64,000 nt of DNA from Hyphomicrobiales bacterium. Lineage in GTDB: Bacteria; Pseudomonadota; Alphaproteobacteria; Rhizobiales; Rhizobiaceae. The position numbers and the translations under genes were made by a program. Location: assembly GCA_900471525.1 (NCBI GenBank), contig UCEZ01000023.1, positions 1 to 64,000 of the forward strand, in the 5' to 3' direction. Below the pieces are notes generated by a model. It saw only the letters and a program-made list of their open reading frames with translations. It did not search any database and was not told the origin of the DNA. Each line of letters starts with the position of its first letter. Position 1 is the stretch's first letter. Shown here one piece after another: positions 9,818 through 18,954 of the stretch.

Positions 9818-10681
9818 TTAGTTACCGAACGAGAACAGAATGGCGCGGTCGTTTCCACCAAGGTCGCGCACCCGGTCGATGATACGAAAACCCTCATCTT
9901 CGAAAAGCTGCCCGACCACCTGCATCTGATCATAGCCGATCTCGACACCAACAACGCCACCTTCGGCAAGATGGCCTGCGGCGTGGGCGGCAATGGTCCG
10001 ATAGGCATCCAGACCGTCGGAGCCGCCATCCAGCGCCAGTGCCGGATCGTGATCGCTCACCTCGGGTGCCAGCGACGCAACGACCTCCGTACGTATATAG
10101 GGTGGATTTGACACGATTATGTCGAACTTGCCAACAATTGCGCCGAACCAGTCGCTTTCCACTCCTGCAAAACGATGCTGCAGACCGTTGCGCACCGCAT
10201 TGGCCTGCGCCATCTCCACTGCCCCGGCTGACAAATCAGACCCTACACCGGTTGCCTCCGGCACCGCACTCAGGATTGCCAGGCAGATCGCCCCGGTGCC
10301 GGTGCCGAGATCGATGATGTGGCAACTCCCCTTTTCGGCAACGAACTTCTGGGCGAAGGGAATAAGGCCTTCGACGATCATCTCCGAGTCCGGCCGCGGC
10401 TCCAGCGTCTCCTTCGACATGCCGAGCGTCAGTCCGTAGAACTCGCGTTGACCTAAAATCCGATGCACCGGTTCGTGCGCCGCGCGGCGCGCAATCGCAT
10501 CGCGAATGCGTTGCGCATCCTTTTCCGAGACGATCTCGCTGCCGCGCGTCATGAACGCGACTGCCGGCAGGTCGAGCAGCCCTGAAATCAGCACCCGCGC
10601 ATCCAGTGCCGCCTCGCCGATATGGGCTTTCAGAAACTGTGCCCTCGCCTCGGCAAACAGGCTGTCGAGCGTGTCGGTCAT
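9818..10681 (-). CDS. prmC: Release factor glutamine methyltransferase PrmC
   Basis: A 287-residue class I methyltransferase that methylates the GGQ glutamine of release factors RF1 and RF2, using S-adenosylmethionine. The N-terminal helical domain is followed by the SAM-binding motif [16 protein letters not shown] and the substrate-binding NPPY motif ([11 protein letters not shown]). Its start ATG overlaps the prfA stop codon (ATGA), so enzyme and substrate are translationally coupled. Confidence 0.96.
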   Translation of the reverse strand: MTDTLDSLFAEARAQFLKAHIGEAALDARVLISGLLDLPAVAFMTRGSEIVSEKDAQRIRDAIARRAAHEPVHRILGQREFYGLTLGMSKETLEPRPDSEMIVEGLIPFAQKFVAEKGSCHIIDLGTGTGAICLAILSAVPEATGVGSDLSAGAVEMAQANAVRNGLQHRFAGVESDWFGAIVGKFDIIVSNPPYIRTEVVASLAPEVSDHDPALALDGGSDGLDAYRTIAAHAAGHLAEGGVVGVEIGYDQMQVVGQLFEDEGFRIIDRVRDLGGNDRAILFSFGN

Positions 10682-11760
10682 CCCTGTTGCTCGCCCAGTT
10701 GTGCCAGCTGATCGGCCTGATAGTCAGCCAGCAGCGCATCGACCACCTCGTCGATCTCGCCCATCATCATCCGGTCGATCTTGTAGAGTGTCAGGTTGAT
10801 GCGATGGTCGGTCACGCGCCCTTGCGGGAAGTTGTAGGTGCGGATGCGCTCGGAACGGTCGCCCGACCCGACCTGGCTCTTGCGCGAGGCCGAGCGTTCG
10901 CTGTCTGCCTTCTGGCGCTCCATGTCATAGAGCCGCGAGCGCAGCACCTGCATCGCCTTGGCGCGGTTCTGATGCTGCGATTTCTCCGAGGAGGTGACCA
11001 CGATGCCAGACGGCAGGTGGGTGATACGAACAGCCGAGTCCGTCGTGTTGACGTGCTGGCCGCCGGCACCCGACGAGCGCATCGTATCGATGCGGATGTC
11101 TTCGTTGCGGATCTCGATGTCGATATCCTCCGCCTCGGGGAGAACAGCCACCGTCGCAGCCGAGGTATGAATGCGCCCCTGTGTCTCCGTGTCCGGCACA
11201 CGCTGCACCCGGTGCACGCCGGATTCGAATTTCAGCTTCGAAAACACGCCGCGCCCGGTCACGGTCGCGATGATTTCCTTGTAGCCGCCGGCGTCGCCCT
11301 CGCTTGCCGACAGTACCTCGACCTTCCAGCCCTTGCCCGCAGCATAGCGCTCGTACATGCGGAAAAGATCGCCTGCGAAAAGGGCTGCTTCCGAGCCGCC
11401 GGTGCCGGCGCGGATTTCGAGGATCGCGCTCTTCTCGTCGGCCGCATCCTTCGGCAAAAGCAGGATCTGCATGTCCTGCTCCAGCTGTTCGATGCGGTCC
11501 TCGATCTCCGGCTTCTCCATCTCGGCCAGATCGCGCATCTCGCGGTCGGTATCCTTGGCGGTCAAAAGTATATTGACATCGGCAAGTTCCGCTTGCGCCT
11601 TCTCATACAGCCTGATCTTCGTCACCACCGGCTGCAGCTCGGAATATTCGGATGCCAGCTTCACATAGACATCCGCCGCCGGCCCCTCGGCCATGCGCGC
11701 CTCGATCTCGGAAAACCGGCGCTCCAATTCGCGCATTTTTTCAACAGGAAGTGTTGCCAA
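10678..11760 (-). CDS. prfA: Peptide chain release factor 1
   Basis: RF1 recognises UAA and UAG and triggers peptide release. The protein has the helical N-terminal domain, the anticodon-like PxT region and the invariant GGQ loop ([17 protein letters not shown]), which PrmC, encoded downstream, methylates. I place the start at TTG 11760 (protein [12 protein letters not shown], 360 residues) because GGAG lies six bases upstream and the resulting N-terminus fits rhizobial RF1; an in-frame GTG at 11772 would add four residues and would put this GGAG inside the coding region. Confidence 0.96.
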   Translation of the reverse strand: MATLPVEKMRELERRFSEIEARMAEGPAADVYVKLASEYSELQPVVTKIRLYEKAQAELADVNILLTAKDTDREMRDLAEMEKPEIEDRIEQLEQDMQILLLPKDAADEKSAILEIRAGTGGSEAALFAGDLFRMYERYAAGKGWKVEVLSASEGDAGGYKEIIATVTGRGVFSKLKFESGVHRVQRVPDTETQGRIHTSAATVAVLPEAEDIDIEIRNEDIRIDTMRSSGAGGQHVNTTDSAVRITHLPSGIVVTSSEKSQHQNRAKAMQVLRSRLYDMERQKADSERSASRKSQVGSGDRSERIRTYNFPQGRVTDHRINLTLYKIDRMMMGEIDEVVDALLADYQADQLAQLGEQQG

Positions 11761-11842
11761 TGTGTACTCCACAAGATCGCAACAACAGCGATCTTTTCAA
11801 TGATTCTCGTCCCTTGTCAGGCATTCGTCTGAGGAGAGTTTA

Positions 11843-11984
11843 CCCCCCCCCTCTGTCACTGCGTGACATCTCCCCCACAAGGGGGGAGATCATTCATTTT
11901 CCTTATTTCGTAAGGAACGCAAAAGCCTAGCGGCTAATCTCCCCCTTGTGGGGGAGATGTCGGCGTCGCCGACAGAGAGGGGTG
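11843..11984. repeat. Rhizobial intergenic palindromic element (inverted arms)
   Basis: Two roughly 45-base arms face each other: the left (11843-11890) and right (11937-11984) both contain CATCTCCCCCACAAGGGGG-like sequence and a CTCTGTC...GAC segment in opposite orientation. Each arm itself contains a smaller palindrome around CCCC-acaa-GGGG. This structure matches the style of the mosaic intergenic repeats (RIME-like) common in rhizobia. It lies between ptsP and prfA. Confidence 0.7.
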
Positions 11985-12008
11985 TGAGCCACAGCTTCAA
12001 ACCCGCCG

Positions 12009-14276
12009 CTAAACCGGAACTCCATTCTCCGCCGCGAACGCCACCAGCAACTCGCGCATGGGCGTCTGGCTTTTCTGGTCGTCCAGCGCCGCATGCAGCA
12101 TGGCCGAAAGCTTGTCGACATCCAGCGCCAGCAACATCGCCTTCACCGGCCCGACGGCGGTCGGCGACATCGATACCGATCGGTAGCCGATCCCAAGCAG
12201 CGCCATCGCCGACAGCGGCTTGCTTGCCATCTCGCCGCACAAGGTCACCGACGTCTCGTTGCGATCGCCTGCCCGAATGATATCGCGCAGGATGCGCAGG
12301 AACGGCCGGCCGAGCACGTCGAACCGGTCAGACACCCGCGCATTGCCACGGTCGACCGCCATCGCGAATTGGAAGAGATCATTCGACCCAACGGAGACGA
12401 AATCCACCTCGTCCATCAGCTCGTCCAGCTGCCACAACAGCGCCGGCACTTCCAGCATGGCGCCGAACTGCAGTTTACGCGGCAATTGCTCGCCAACCTT
12501 CGACTGGCGCTGGATTTCCTTCTGCAGCAGTTCACGCACGGTGCGCAGCTCGGCGACCTCGGTTACCATTGGCAGCATGATGCGCAGTTCCTGACCGGCG
12601 GATGCGCGAAGCATGGCACGCAACTGTGTGCGCAACAGGCCCGGGCGGTCGAGCGACAGGCGGATTGCCCGCCAGCCGAGCGCCGGGTTTTCCTCTTCCG
12701 CCGCGCGGAAATAGGGCACCACCTTGTCGCCACCGATATCCAGCGTGCGGAAGGTCACCGGCTTGCCGGCTGCCTGCTTCATCACGTTACGATAGAAGAG
12801 CTCCTGCTCCTCCATCTTCGGCATGGTCGAGGCGATCATGAATTGCAGTTCGGTGCGAAACAGGCCGATGCCTTCGGCACCCGATTCAGAGAGCTGCGGC
12901 AGATCGACCAGCAGGCCGGCATTCATCTGCAGCTTGATCCGCTTGCCATCCTTGGTCAAAGGCTCGACACCACGCAGCGCCTTGAACTGTTCCTGGCGCC
13001 TCGCCCGTAGCTTAACCTTTTCTTCATAGGCCCGCTGCAGGTCGGCCATTGGCCTGAGATGCACCTTGGCATCGTCGCCATCAACGATGATCGCATCGCC
13101 ATTTTCGGCAAGAGCCACGACACCCGCCGCCTGGCCGACGACCGAAATACCCATGGCACGCGCAACGATCACCACATGGCTAGTCACCGCGCCATCCTCG
13201 AGCACGAGGCCGCGCACATTCTCGCGCGGATAGTCCAGCAGTTCGGCGGCACCCATGGCACGGGCAACGACGATCGCATCCGGCGGGAAATCCGCTGCCG
13301 AAAGCTTCGCGCCATAGCCGGTCAATTGCCGAAGCAGCCGGTTGGCGAGATCATCGAAATCGTGCATGCGTTCGCGCAGATAGGGATCCGTCAGCCGGAT
13401 CATCCGCGCCTTGGTTTCGCTCTGCACCCGCTCGACCGCCGCTTCCGCCGTCAGGCCGTTGCGGATTGCCTCTTCGAGCTTGCGCACCCAGCCGCGGTCA
13501 TGCGCGAACATCCGGTAGGCTTCCAGCACCGCGCGATGCTCGCCTTCCATCGAGACGTCACGGCGCGACAGCATGTCATCGATCGAAATCCGCAGGCTAC
13601 CCAGCGCTTCCGCCAACCGGCCAAGCTCGTGGTCAGTATCGTCGTTCAGGAGATTGGTGACGACGATGCGCGGCTCGTGCAGCACGACATAGCCAAGGCC
13701 AATGCCATCATTGAAACTGTTGCCTTCGATCGTCACCGGGCGCGACAGGTCGAGTTCCAACCCGGGCCGGGTGATCTTCTTCAACTCGCCGGTCGCCACC
13801 ATTTCGGCGAGAACCATCGCCGTCGTTTCCATCGCTTCGACCTCGTCGTCGCGATAGGTGCGGCTTGCCTTGTTCTGCACGACGAGAACGCCGAGCGAGC
13901 GGCCGGTCCGAAGGATCGGCACACCGAGGAAGGAATGATAGATTTCTTCGCCGGTCTCCGGCAGATAGGTGAAGGCCGGGTGCGCCTGCGCGTCGGAAAG
14001 GTTAAGCGGCCGCGCGCTGGCGGCAATCGTACCGACGAGGCCCTGCCCCATCTGCAGTTGCGCAAGGTGGACGGCGCCTGGGTTCAGACCTTCGGTGGCA
14101 TAGAGTTCGAGCACGCCGTCGGAGCGCAGCACGTAGACCGAGCACACTTCCGCGACCATGTTCTGCGCAATCTGGCGAACAATCTGGTCAAGGCGCTCCT
14201 GCGGCTCGAGCGGTTCCGCCATCAGTTCGCGCAACCGCTTGAGGAGGACGCGTGGACCCGCTGAGAGGTCTCTCAT
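12009..14276 (-). CDS. ptsP: Phosphoenolpyruvate-protein phosphotransferase, nitrogen PTS enzyme I (EI-Ntr)
   Basis: A 755-residue protein with an N-terminal GAF domain (about 1-160) followed by the enzyme I region. The phosphorylated-histidine loop is seen as GAVTSHVVIVARAMGI near residue 365, and the PEP-binding domain shows GIGLFRTELQF, TFRTLDIGGDK and VSVGSNDLFQF with the C-terminal LCGEMAS. EI-Ntr starts the phosphorelay to NPr and EIIA-Ntr, which links nitrogen status (through the GAF domain) to potassium, carbon-storage and other control in alphaproteobacteria. It lies about 90 bases downstream of lysC in the same direction. Confidence 0.95.
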   Translation of the reverse strand: MRDLSAGPRVLLKRLRELMAEPLEPQERLDQIVRQIAQNMVAEVCSVYVLRSDGVLELYATEGLNPGAVHLAQLQMGQGLVGTIAASARPLNLSDAQAHPAFTYLPETGEEIYHSFLGVPILRTGRSLGVLVVQNKASRTYRDDEVEAMETTAMVLAEMVATGELKKITRPGLELDLSRPVTIEGNSFNDGIGLGYVVLHEPRIVVTNLLNDDTDHELGRLAEALGSLRISIDDMLSRRDVSMEGEHRAVLEAYRMFAHDRGWVRKLEEAIRNGLTAEAAVERVQSETKARMIRLTDPYLRERMHDFDDLANRLLRQLTGYGAKLSAADFPPDAIVVARAMGAAELLDYPRENVRGLVLEDGAVTSHVVIVARAMGISVVGQAAGVVALAENGDAIIVDGDDAKVHLRPMADLQRAYEEKVKLRARRQEQFKALRGVEPLTKDGKRIKLQMNAGLLVDLPQLSESGAEGIGLFRTELQFMIASTMPKMEEQELFYRNVMKQAAGKPVTFRTLDIGGDKVVPYFRAAEEENPALGWRAIRLSLDRPGLLRTQLRAMLRASAGQELRIMLPMVTEVAELRTVRELLQKEIQRQSKVGEQLPRKLQFGAMLEVPALLWQLDELMDEVDFVSVGSNDLFQFAMAVDRGNARVSDRFDVLGRPFLRILRDIIRAGDRNETSVTLCGEMASKPLSAMALLGIGYRSVSMSPTAVGPVKAMLLALDVDKLSAMLHAALDDQKSQTPMRELLVAFAAENGVPV

Positions 14277-14365
14277 CGCGCAACGTCTCCCGAATAAAAG
14301 TCAACAACTGCAGGCCGCAATTTGTTCCGGCGCACCTGCGCCGAAACGTCGTTGCCACCGCTACC

Positions 14366-15619
14366 TTAACTCTTATCCAGACCGTAGACGGAATGCAAAG
14401 TGCGAACCGCCAATTCGGCGTAAGCACCGTCGATCAGGATGGAAATCTTGATTTCCGAGGTGGTGATCGCCTTGATGTTGATGCCTTTTTCGGCAAGTGC
14501 GCGGAAAGCGGACGCGGCCACGCCCGCATGGCTGCGCATGCCGATGCCGATGACCGAGACTTTCACCAGGCCTGATTCGCTCTGGATGACGTCGAAGCCG
14601 ACCTTTTCCTTGGCACCTTCCAGCACCTTGAGCGCCTTGTCGACGTCGCCCGAAGGCACCGTAAACGTCATGTCGGTCTTCGAACCGTCTTCCGAAATAT
14701 TCTGGACGATCATGTCGACATTGATGTGGGATTCGGCCAACGGTCCAAAGATTGCAGCCGAGACGCCGGGCCGGTCGGCCACACGCCGGAGCGAAATCTG
14801 CGCTTCATCCTTGGCATAGGCGATGCCGGTGACGACTTCCTGTTCCACGATCTCTTCCTCATCACAAATCAGCGTACCGGGGGGATTCAAGAAATCGCCC
14901 ATGCCCGGCGCATCGGGGTCTTCGAAACTGGAGCGCACGAAGGTGCGGACCTTGAATACCATGGCAAGCTCGACCGAGCGAACCTGCAGGACCTTGGCGC
15001 CGAGAGACGCCATTTCCAGCATTTCCTCGAACGCGATCTTCTTCAGGCGCTTTGCCTTCGGCTCGATCCGCGGATCCGTGGTGTAGACGCCATCGACGTC
15101 GGTATAGATATCGCAGCGATCCGCCTTGACGGCAGCAGCGATTGCAACCGCCGACGTGTCTGAGCCACCGCGGCCGAGCGTCGCGATCCGGTTGTCCGGT
15201 CCGAGCCCCTGGAAGCCGGCGATGACGGCCACCTGGCCTTCGCCGAAACGGCGGATCAGTTCCGTGCCGTCGATCTCGAGGATGCGCGCCGCGCCATGGG
15301 CGTTGTCGGTCTTGATCGGGATCTGCCAGCCCTGCCAGGAGCGGGCGTTGATGCCGATATTCTGCAGCGCGATGGCCAGCAGACCCGAGGTCACCTGCTC
15401 GCCCGAGGCAACGACGGCATCATATTCGCGGGCATCGTGCATCGGCGAGGCATCGCGCGTCCAGGCAACCAGTTCGTTGGTCTTGCCCGACATGGCGGAA
15501 ACCACGACCGCAACCTCGTGGCCGGCATCGACTTCACGTTTCACATGGCGAGCCACATTCCTGATGCGATCCATATCCGCGACGGACGTGCCGCCGAATT
15601 TCATCACGATGCGTGCCAT
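14366..15619 (-). CDS. lysC: Aspartate kinase
   Basis: A 417-residue monofunctional aspartokinase that phosphorylates aspartate, the first step to lysine, threonine and methionine. The N-terminal KFGGTSV motif, the catalytic GRGGSDTSAVA and the two C-terminal ACT domains (about 265-417, ending ITTSEIKISILIDGAYAELAVRTLH) are present, so allosteric feedback by lysine and/or threonine is expected. No lysine riboswitch is apparent upstream. It leads the leftward ptsP-prfA-prmC block. Confidence 0.97.
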   Translation of the reverse strand: MARIVMKFGGTSVADMDRIRNVARHVKREVDAGHEVAVVVSAMSGKTNELVAWTRDASPMHDAREYDAVVASGEQVTSGLLAIALQNIGINARSWQGWQIPIKTDNAHGAARILEIDGTELIRRFGEGQVAVIAGFQGLGPDNRIATLGRGGSDTSAVAIAAAVKADRCDIYTDVDGVYTTDPRIEPKAKRLKKIAFEEMLEMASLGAKVLQVRSVELAMVFKVRTFVRSSFEDPDAPGMGDFLNPPGTLICDEEEIVEQEVVTGIAYAKDEAQISLRRVADRPGVSAAIFGPLAESHINVDMIVQNISEDGSKTDMTFTVPSGDVDKALKVLEGAKEKVGFDVIQSESGLVKVSVIGIGMRSHAGVAASAFRALAEKGINIKAITTSEIKISILIDGAYAELAVRTLHSVYGLDKS

Positions 15620-15744
15620 ATGCTATCCACCGGTATTGCAATGCCGCGCGGGTCCGCGCCAGTCGAAGAAGTTGGCGGTCTCTTAGCGAAATTGGCGGCG
15701 GGGTGCAATGGTGGAGGGAGATGGGTTGTTACGCAAATTCCCTG

Positions 15745-16299
15745 TCAGGCGTGCCTTCTTATCTCGGCAACTTCTGGCCGCTGTGCATCCATGAACATGT
15801 ATGCCCGGCCCAACAGTGCCTGCTTGCCGAATTCATCAAATTTGTTTGGCCCGAGCGGCGTGATAAGAACTTCCGAGGGCGTAAGACCGTCCAGATGTCG
15901 TGCTTCGATTTCGGGCCAATTCGCCTGCGAAATATCATGCAGCACGACGTTGACAGCCGGGTGATTGTAGCCGACGAGAATATTTCCATCGTCCATTGGC
16001 GACGGGTTCATATCAGGATGATAGCCGAGTATAGAGGAAAAGACTTTCGACGCGAATTCGGCGGCCAGCTGATCCGTCAGGCCGTCGTCGAGCAGCACGC
16101 ATGTGCCGTTCCGGAATACAACGAAATCACGTTGCCCATTGTAGTAGTAGGAAATCCGATCCTTGACGCGGTCAAGCGGCTGCCGAAAAGACGGATGCCA
16201 GGACGGCACGATGGGACCGTGCTCTGGAAGAGTTTCAGCTTGCATTTTCTTCGTACCGAGGAGACCGACGATCCCCGCGAGAAAAGAGCGTCTCATCAT
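15745..16299 (-). CDS. Hypothetical exported protein
   Basis: A 184-residue protein beginning MMRRSFLAGIVGLLG, with a positively charged start, a short hydrophobic core and a possible signal cleavage site after MQAE, which indicates export. The mature part is rich in aromatic residues (SYYYNGQRDFVVFRNGTCVLL) and shows no domain I recognise. The start at 16299 is preferred because GGTGGACGGA precedes it and the signal sequence then sits at the N-terminus; a frame-continuous start at 16359 exists. It is transcribed in the same direction as its neighbours but is separated from both by more than 100 bases. Confidence 0.7.
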   Translation of the reverse strand: MMRRSFLAGIVGLLGTKKMQAETLPEHGPIVPSWHPSFRQPLDRVKDRISYYYNGQRDFVVFRNGTCVLLDDGLTDQLAAEFASKVFSSILGYHPDMNPSPMDDGNILVGYNHPAVNVVLHDISQANWPEIEARHLDGLTPSEVLITPLGPNKFDEFGKQALLGRAYMFMDAQRPEVAEIRRHA

Positions 16300-16403
16300 T
16301 TTCCGTCCACCGACATTGCTGACATTCGTTGCTTTCCTTGGCATCAGATCGGAATGCATGAGGCAACGTCAACCCCGAAAGAAAACCGCCGGGTACGCCA
16401 CCC

Positions 16404-17192
16404 TCAATCCCGATACTCCGGCGCCTCCCGATCCAGCACCCGCCGCACGCTCTCCAGATGCATCCGCGCACTCTCCGGGTCGCCCTCGCGCATCTGCTTG
16501 GCTGCTGCAGACGCCACAGCCTCGGAAACGGGCAGAAGGCGCCGGCCCGAGCTCATCGCCTTCAGCTGCACCTCTGCGGCACGTTCGAGATAATAGAGAT
16601 CGTCCCAGGCTTCCGCGATGTTCGGCGCACAAACCATGACGCCGTGGTTGCGCATGAACAGGATGTCCTTGTCGCCCAGCACCGCCGCAATCCGGTCGCC
16701 TTCGCGCTCGTCGAGGGCAAGGCCGTTGTAGTTTTCGTCGACGGCCGTGCGCCCGTAGAATTTCAGCGCGGTCTGGCCGGCCCAGACGAGCGGATCGCCT
16801 TCGATCATGCTCAGCGCCGTGGCGTTCGGCATGTGCGTGTGGAACGCGGCGCCGACGCGCGGCGACATCTTGTGCAGGCGCGCGTGAATATAGAAGGCCG
16901 TCGCCTCCGGCACTCCGTCGCCGTCGATGACGTTGCCGTCAAAGTCGCAGATCAGCAGCGACGACGCTGTCGCCTCCTGAAACGCCCAGCCCAGTCGGTT
17001 GACGAGAAACAGGTCGGGATGTCCAGGCACCAGCGCCGAAAAATGATTGCAGATCCCCTCCTCCAGCCCGAGCCGCGCCGCCATCCGCAAACAGGCGGCG
17101 AGATCTGCGCGCGCCTGACGGATTTCCTCCGTATCGAGGGAGACGTTGCGGCGGAGCGGCTGCGTCTTGGAGAGGTTCAATTCGTGGGCCAT
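16404..17192 (-). CDS. Class II aldolase/adducin family protein
   Basis: A 262-residue zinc-dependent aldolase-fold protein. The metal-ligand pattern is seen: the glutamate in the DENYNG/ALDEREG region, HTHMPNA and RNHGVMV (near residues 130-200), with the N-terminal GLEEGICNHFSALVP. Relatives act as fuculose-phosphate-type aldolases or as decarboxylases; substrate cannot be read from sequence. ATG 17192 is taken as start because it follows the upstream HAD gene by only four bases and begins the family-like region, while the upstream frame extension overlaps that gene. The pair is probably one operon. Confidence 0.88.
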   Translation of the reverse strand: MAHELNLSKTQPLRRNVSLDTEEIRQARADLAACLRMAARLGLEEGICNHFSALVPGHPDLFLVNRLGWAFQEATASSLLICDFDGNVIDGDGVPEATAFYIHARLHKMSPRVGAAFHTHMPNATALSMIEGDPLVWAGQTALKFYGRTAVDENYNGLALDEREGDRIAAVLGDKDILFMRNHGVMVCAPNIAEAWDDLYYLERAAEVQLKAMSSGRRLLPVSEAVASAAAKQMREGDPESARMHLESVRRVLDREAPEYRD

Positions 17193-17196
17193 CTCA

Positions 17197-17928
17197 TCAT
17201 CCGTTCTTCTGTTCCATCCAGCCGGCGGCTGCGAAAATGCCCGGCACCTTGTCCAGTGTGGGTGCGGTTTCGTTCGGCCTGTAGTCGTCGAGCGGTTTTC
17301 TACCCGTGCCGCGATCAATCCATATAGCGCGAAATCCGAGTTCGCGGGCCGCAACGAGATCGAGATGCGGGCTTGCGCAGATATGCACGAGCTCATCCAT
17401 GCCGACCCCGATTACCTTCCACGCATGGTGGAATATCTGAGTCGAGGGCTTGTAGGCACCCGCCTGTTCAGCCGTGATCACCCGGTCGATCAGCCCGTTC
17501 AGCTGCGCGACATTCCCCGCGACGATCGCGTCATCAGTATTGGAAATGATGGCCAACCGGAAGCCCGCCGTTTTCAGCTGACCGAGAGCCCCGACCACTT
17601 CCGGAAACGGTGGCATCTTGCCGATCGATGAGGTCAGGATCTCAGCGTCCGAATCCTCGAAGGCCAGGTTGAACTCGGCCATGGCCAGCGCCAGCGACCG
17701 GGCCGAGACCTCCCTGAACGACCGGTGTGGGCGCTCCTGCTCCAGCGCATGCTCATGCCGGTCATAGACGAGGATGAAGGCATCGCGGTCGATATCGCCG
17801 CCCTTCGAGGAGAGTATCTTCTCCATCGCGGCGATCAGTCCTTCGTCCCATTGAATAAGGGTCCCGTAGCAATCGAAGGTCAGCCATACCGGCCGCTTTC
17901 CGGGAAGTGTCATCCGCGCGTTCTCCAT
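17197..17928 (-). CDS. HAD-family hydrolase (haloacid dehalogenase type II-like)
   Basis: A 243-residue HAD superfamily enzyme. The nucleophile motif is FDCYGTL (Asp19), motif II is IISNTDD near residue 133, and the KPS and ASPHLDLVAARELG segments fill motifs III and IV. This pattern fits the L-2-haloacid dehalogenase subgroup, though many such proteins hydrolyse phosphorylated metabolites. It is directly followed by the class II aldolase gene and faces a LysR regulator, suggesting a small catabolic unit. A start at 17913 with a GGAG site is an alternative. Confidence 0.88.
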   Translation of the reverse strand: MENARMTLPGKRPVWLTFDCYGTLIQWDEGLIAAMEKILSSKGGDIDRDAFILVYDRHEHALEQERPHRSFREVSARSLALAMAEFNLAFEDSDAEILTSSIGKMPPFPEVVGALGQLKTAGFRLAIISNTDDAIVAGNVAQLNGLIDRVITAEQAGAYKPSTQIFHHAWKVIGVGMDELVHICASPHLDLVAARELGFRAIWIDRGTGRKPLDDYRPNETAPTLDKVPGIFAAAGWMEQKNG

Positions 17929-17960
17929 GTTTCCAGCAGATTGACAAATTTTATGATCAT

Positions 17961-17989
17961 TGAGAAATTAAATAAGGTAATTTCTCTCA
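17961..17989. promoter_or_regulatory. Inverted repeat between HAD gene and lysR-type gene (putative operator)
   Basis: TGAGAAATTA and TAATTTCTCTCA form an AT-rich dyad with a seven-base centre in the 60-base gap between the two divergent genes. Position and T-rich/A-rich dyad form fit a LysR-type regulator site controlling both genes. It runs up to a possible GTG start at 17990, which favours the later ATG for the regulator. Confidence 0.5.
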
Positions 17990-18001
17990 GTGGAAAATCG
18001 A

Positions 18002-18859
18002 ATGTCATTCGCCTTCGACCTCGATCTGTTGCGTACGTTTACCGCCGTCGTGGATTGCGGCGGCTTCACCCGCGCGGCCGAACGCATCCACCTGACGCAG
18101 TCGACAGTCAGTCAGCAGATCAAGAAGCTGGAGACCAGGATGGGCCACGCCCTCCTCCTACGCGACAAATCCACCGGCGGCGTCCAGACGACCGAGGAAG
18201 GTGAGGTCCTGCTTAGCTATGCGCGAAAGCTGCTGGCGACAGCGCAGGAGGCGATGGACGCCATCAGCACGCCTCATGCACCGAAGACGGTGCGCCTCGG
18301 CGTTCCCGAAGATTTCGCCGGGCGGCGGCTTATAGACCTTCTGTCGGGCTTCTCCATCGCATCGCCGCATATCCGGCTCGACACGGTCAGCGGCTGGAGC
18401 ACCGAATTGCGCCGCCTGCTCGATGCCGGCGAAATCGATCTTGCCCTGATCAAGCGCGAGCCGGGTGATGGCGCATGTCTGGCGAGCTGGAAGGAAGAGC
18501 TGGTCTGGGTCGAAAGCGCCACCCGCCCGGCGCCGCAGGACGTCGTGCCGCTCGCAGTGTTTCCGGTCGGCTGCATCTACCGCGAGCGAGCCATCCGTGC
18601 CATCGAGCGCAGCGGTCGCCGCTGGCGGATCGCCTATACCAGCCAGGGTCTCATGGGCGTCCAGGCCGCCGTCGCCTCCGGCCTCGGCATCAGCCTGCTG
18701 CCATCAGATGCGCTTCTTCCGGATCACAGGAAGCTCGGCCCCGCCGACGGTTTCGATGCCCAGCAGGCCTCCGAGCTGGCGCTAGTCAAGGGAAAGGCGC
18801 GGCTTTCCGCCGAAGCCAAATTCCTGGGCGAGTTTCTCGCCGGCAACCTGCACGCCTGA
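18002..18859 (+). CDS. LysR-family transcriptional regulator
   Basis: A 285-residue regulator. The N-terminal winged helix-turn-helix (FDLDLLRTFTAVVDCGGFTRAAERIHLTQSTVSQQIKKLE) is followed by a linker helix and a periplasmic-binding-protein-like effector domain. It diverges from the HAD-aldolase pair with an inverted repeat between them, so it likely controls that pair in response to a small molecule. The ATG at 18002 is used; an in-frame GTG at 17990 would add four residues but overlaps the dyad edge. Confidence 0.92.
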   Translation: MSFAFDLDLLRTFTAVVDCGGFTRAAERIHLTQSTVSQQIKKLETRMGHALLLRDKSTGGVQTTEEGEVLLSYARKLLATAQEAMDAISTPHAPKTVRLGVPEDFAGRRLIDLLSGFSIASPHIRLDTVSGWSTELRRLLDAGEIDLALIKREPGDGACLASWKEELVWVESATRPAPQDVVPLAVFPVGCIYRERAIRAIERSGRRWRIAYTSQGLMGVQAAVASGLGISLLPSDALLPDHRKLGPADGFDAQQASELALVKGKARLSAEAKFLGEFLAGNLHA

Positions 18860-18954
18860 CCGCTCACGGCTCGCATGAGGGCGACAGCAACACGACTGTC
18901 ACATACCTGTCATCAAACCCTGCTCCTGTGCCCCGACCAACGGGGATTTGACCA

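Noticed and set aside
12093-14264. Open frames antisense to ptsP
   Set aside because: Shadows of a certain gene; sequences are His/Arg-rich without domains.
15620-15744. Lysine riboswitch upstream of lysC
   Set aside because: The gap is short and lacks the long multi-helix leader of that class; feedback is expected through the ACT domains.
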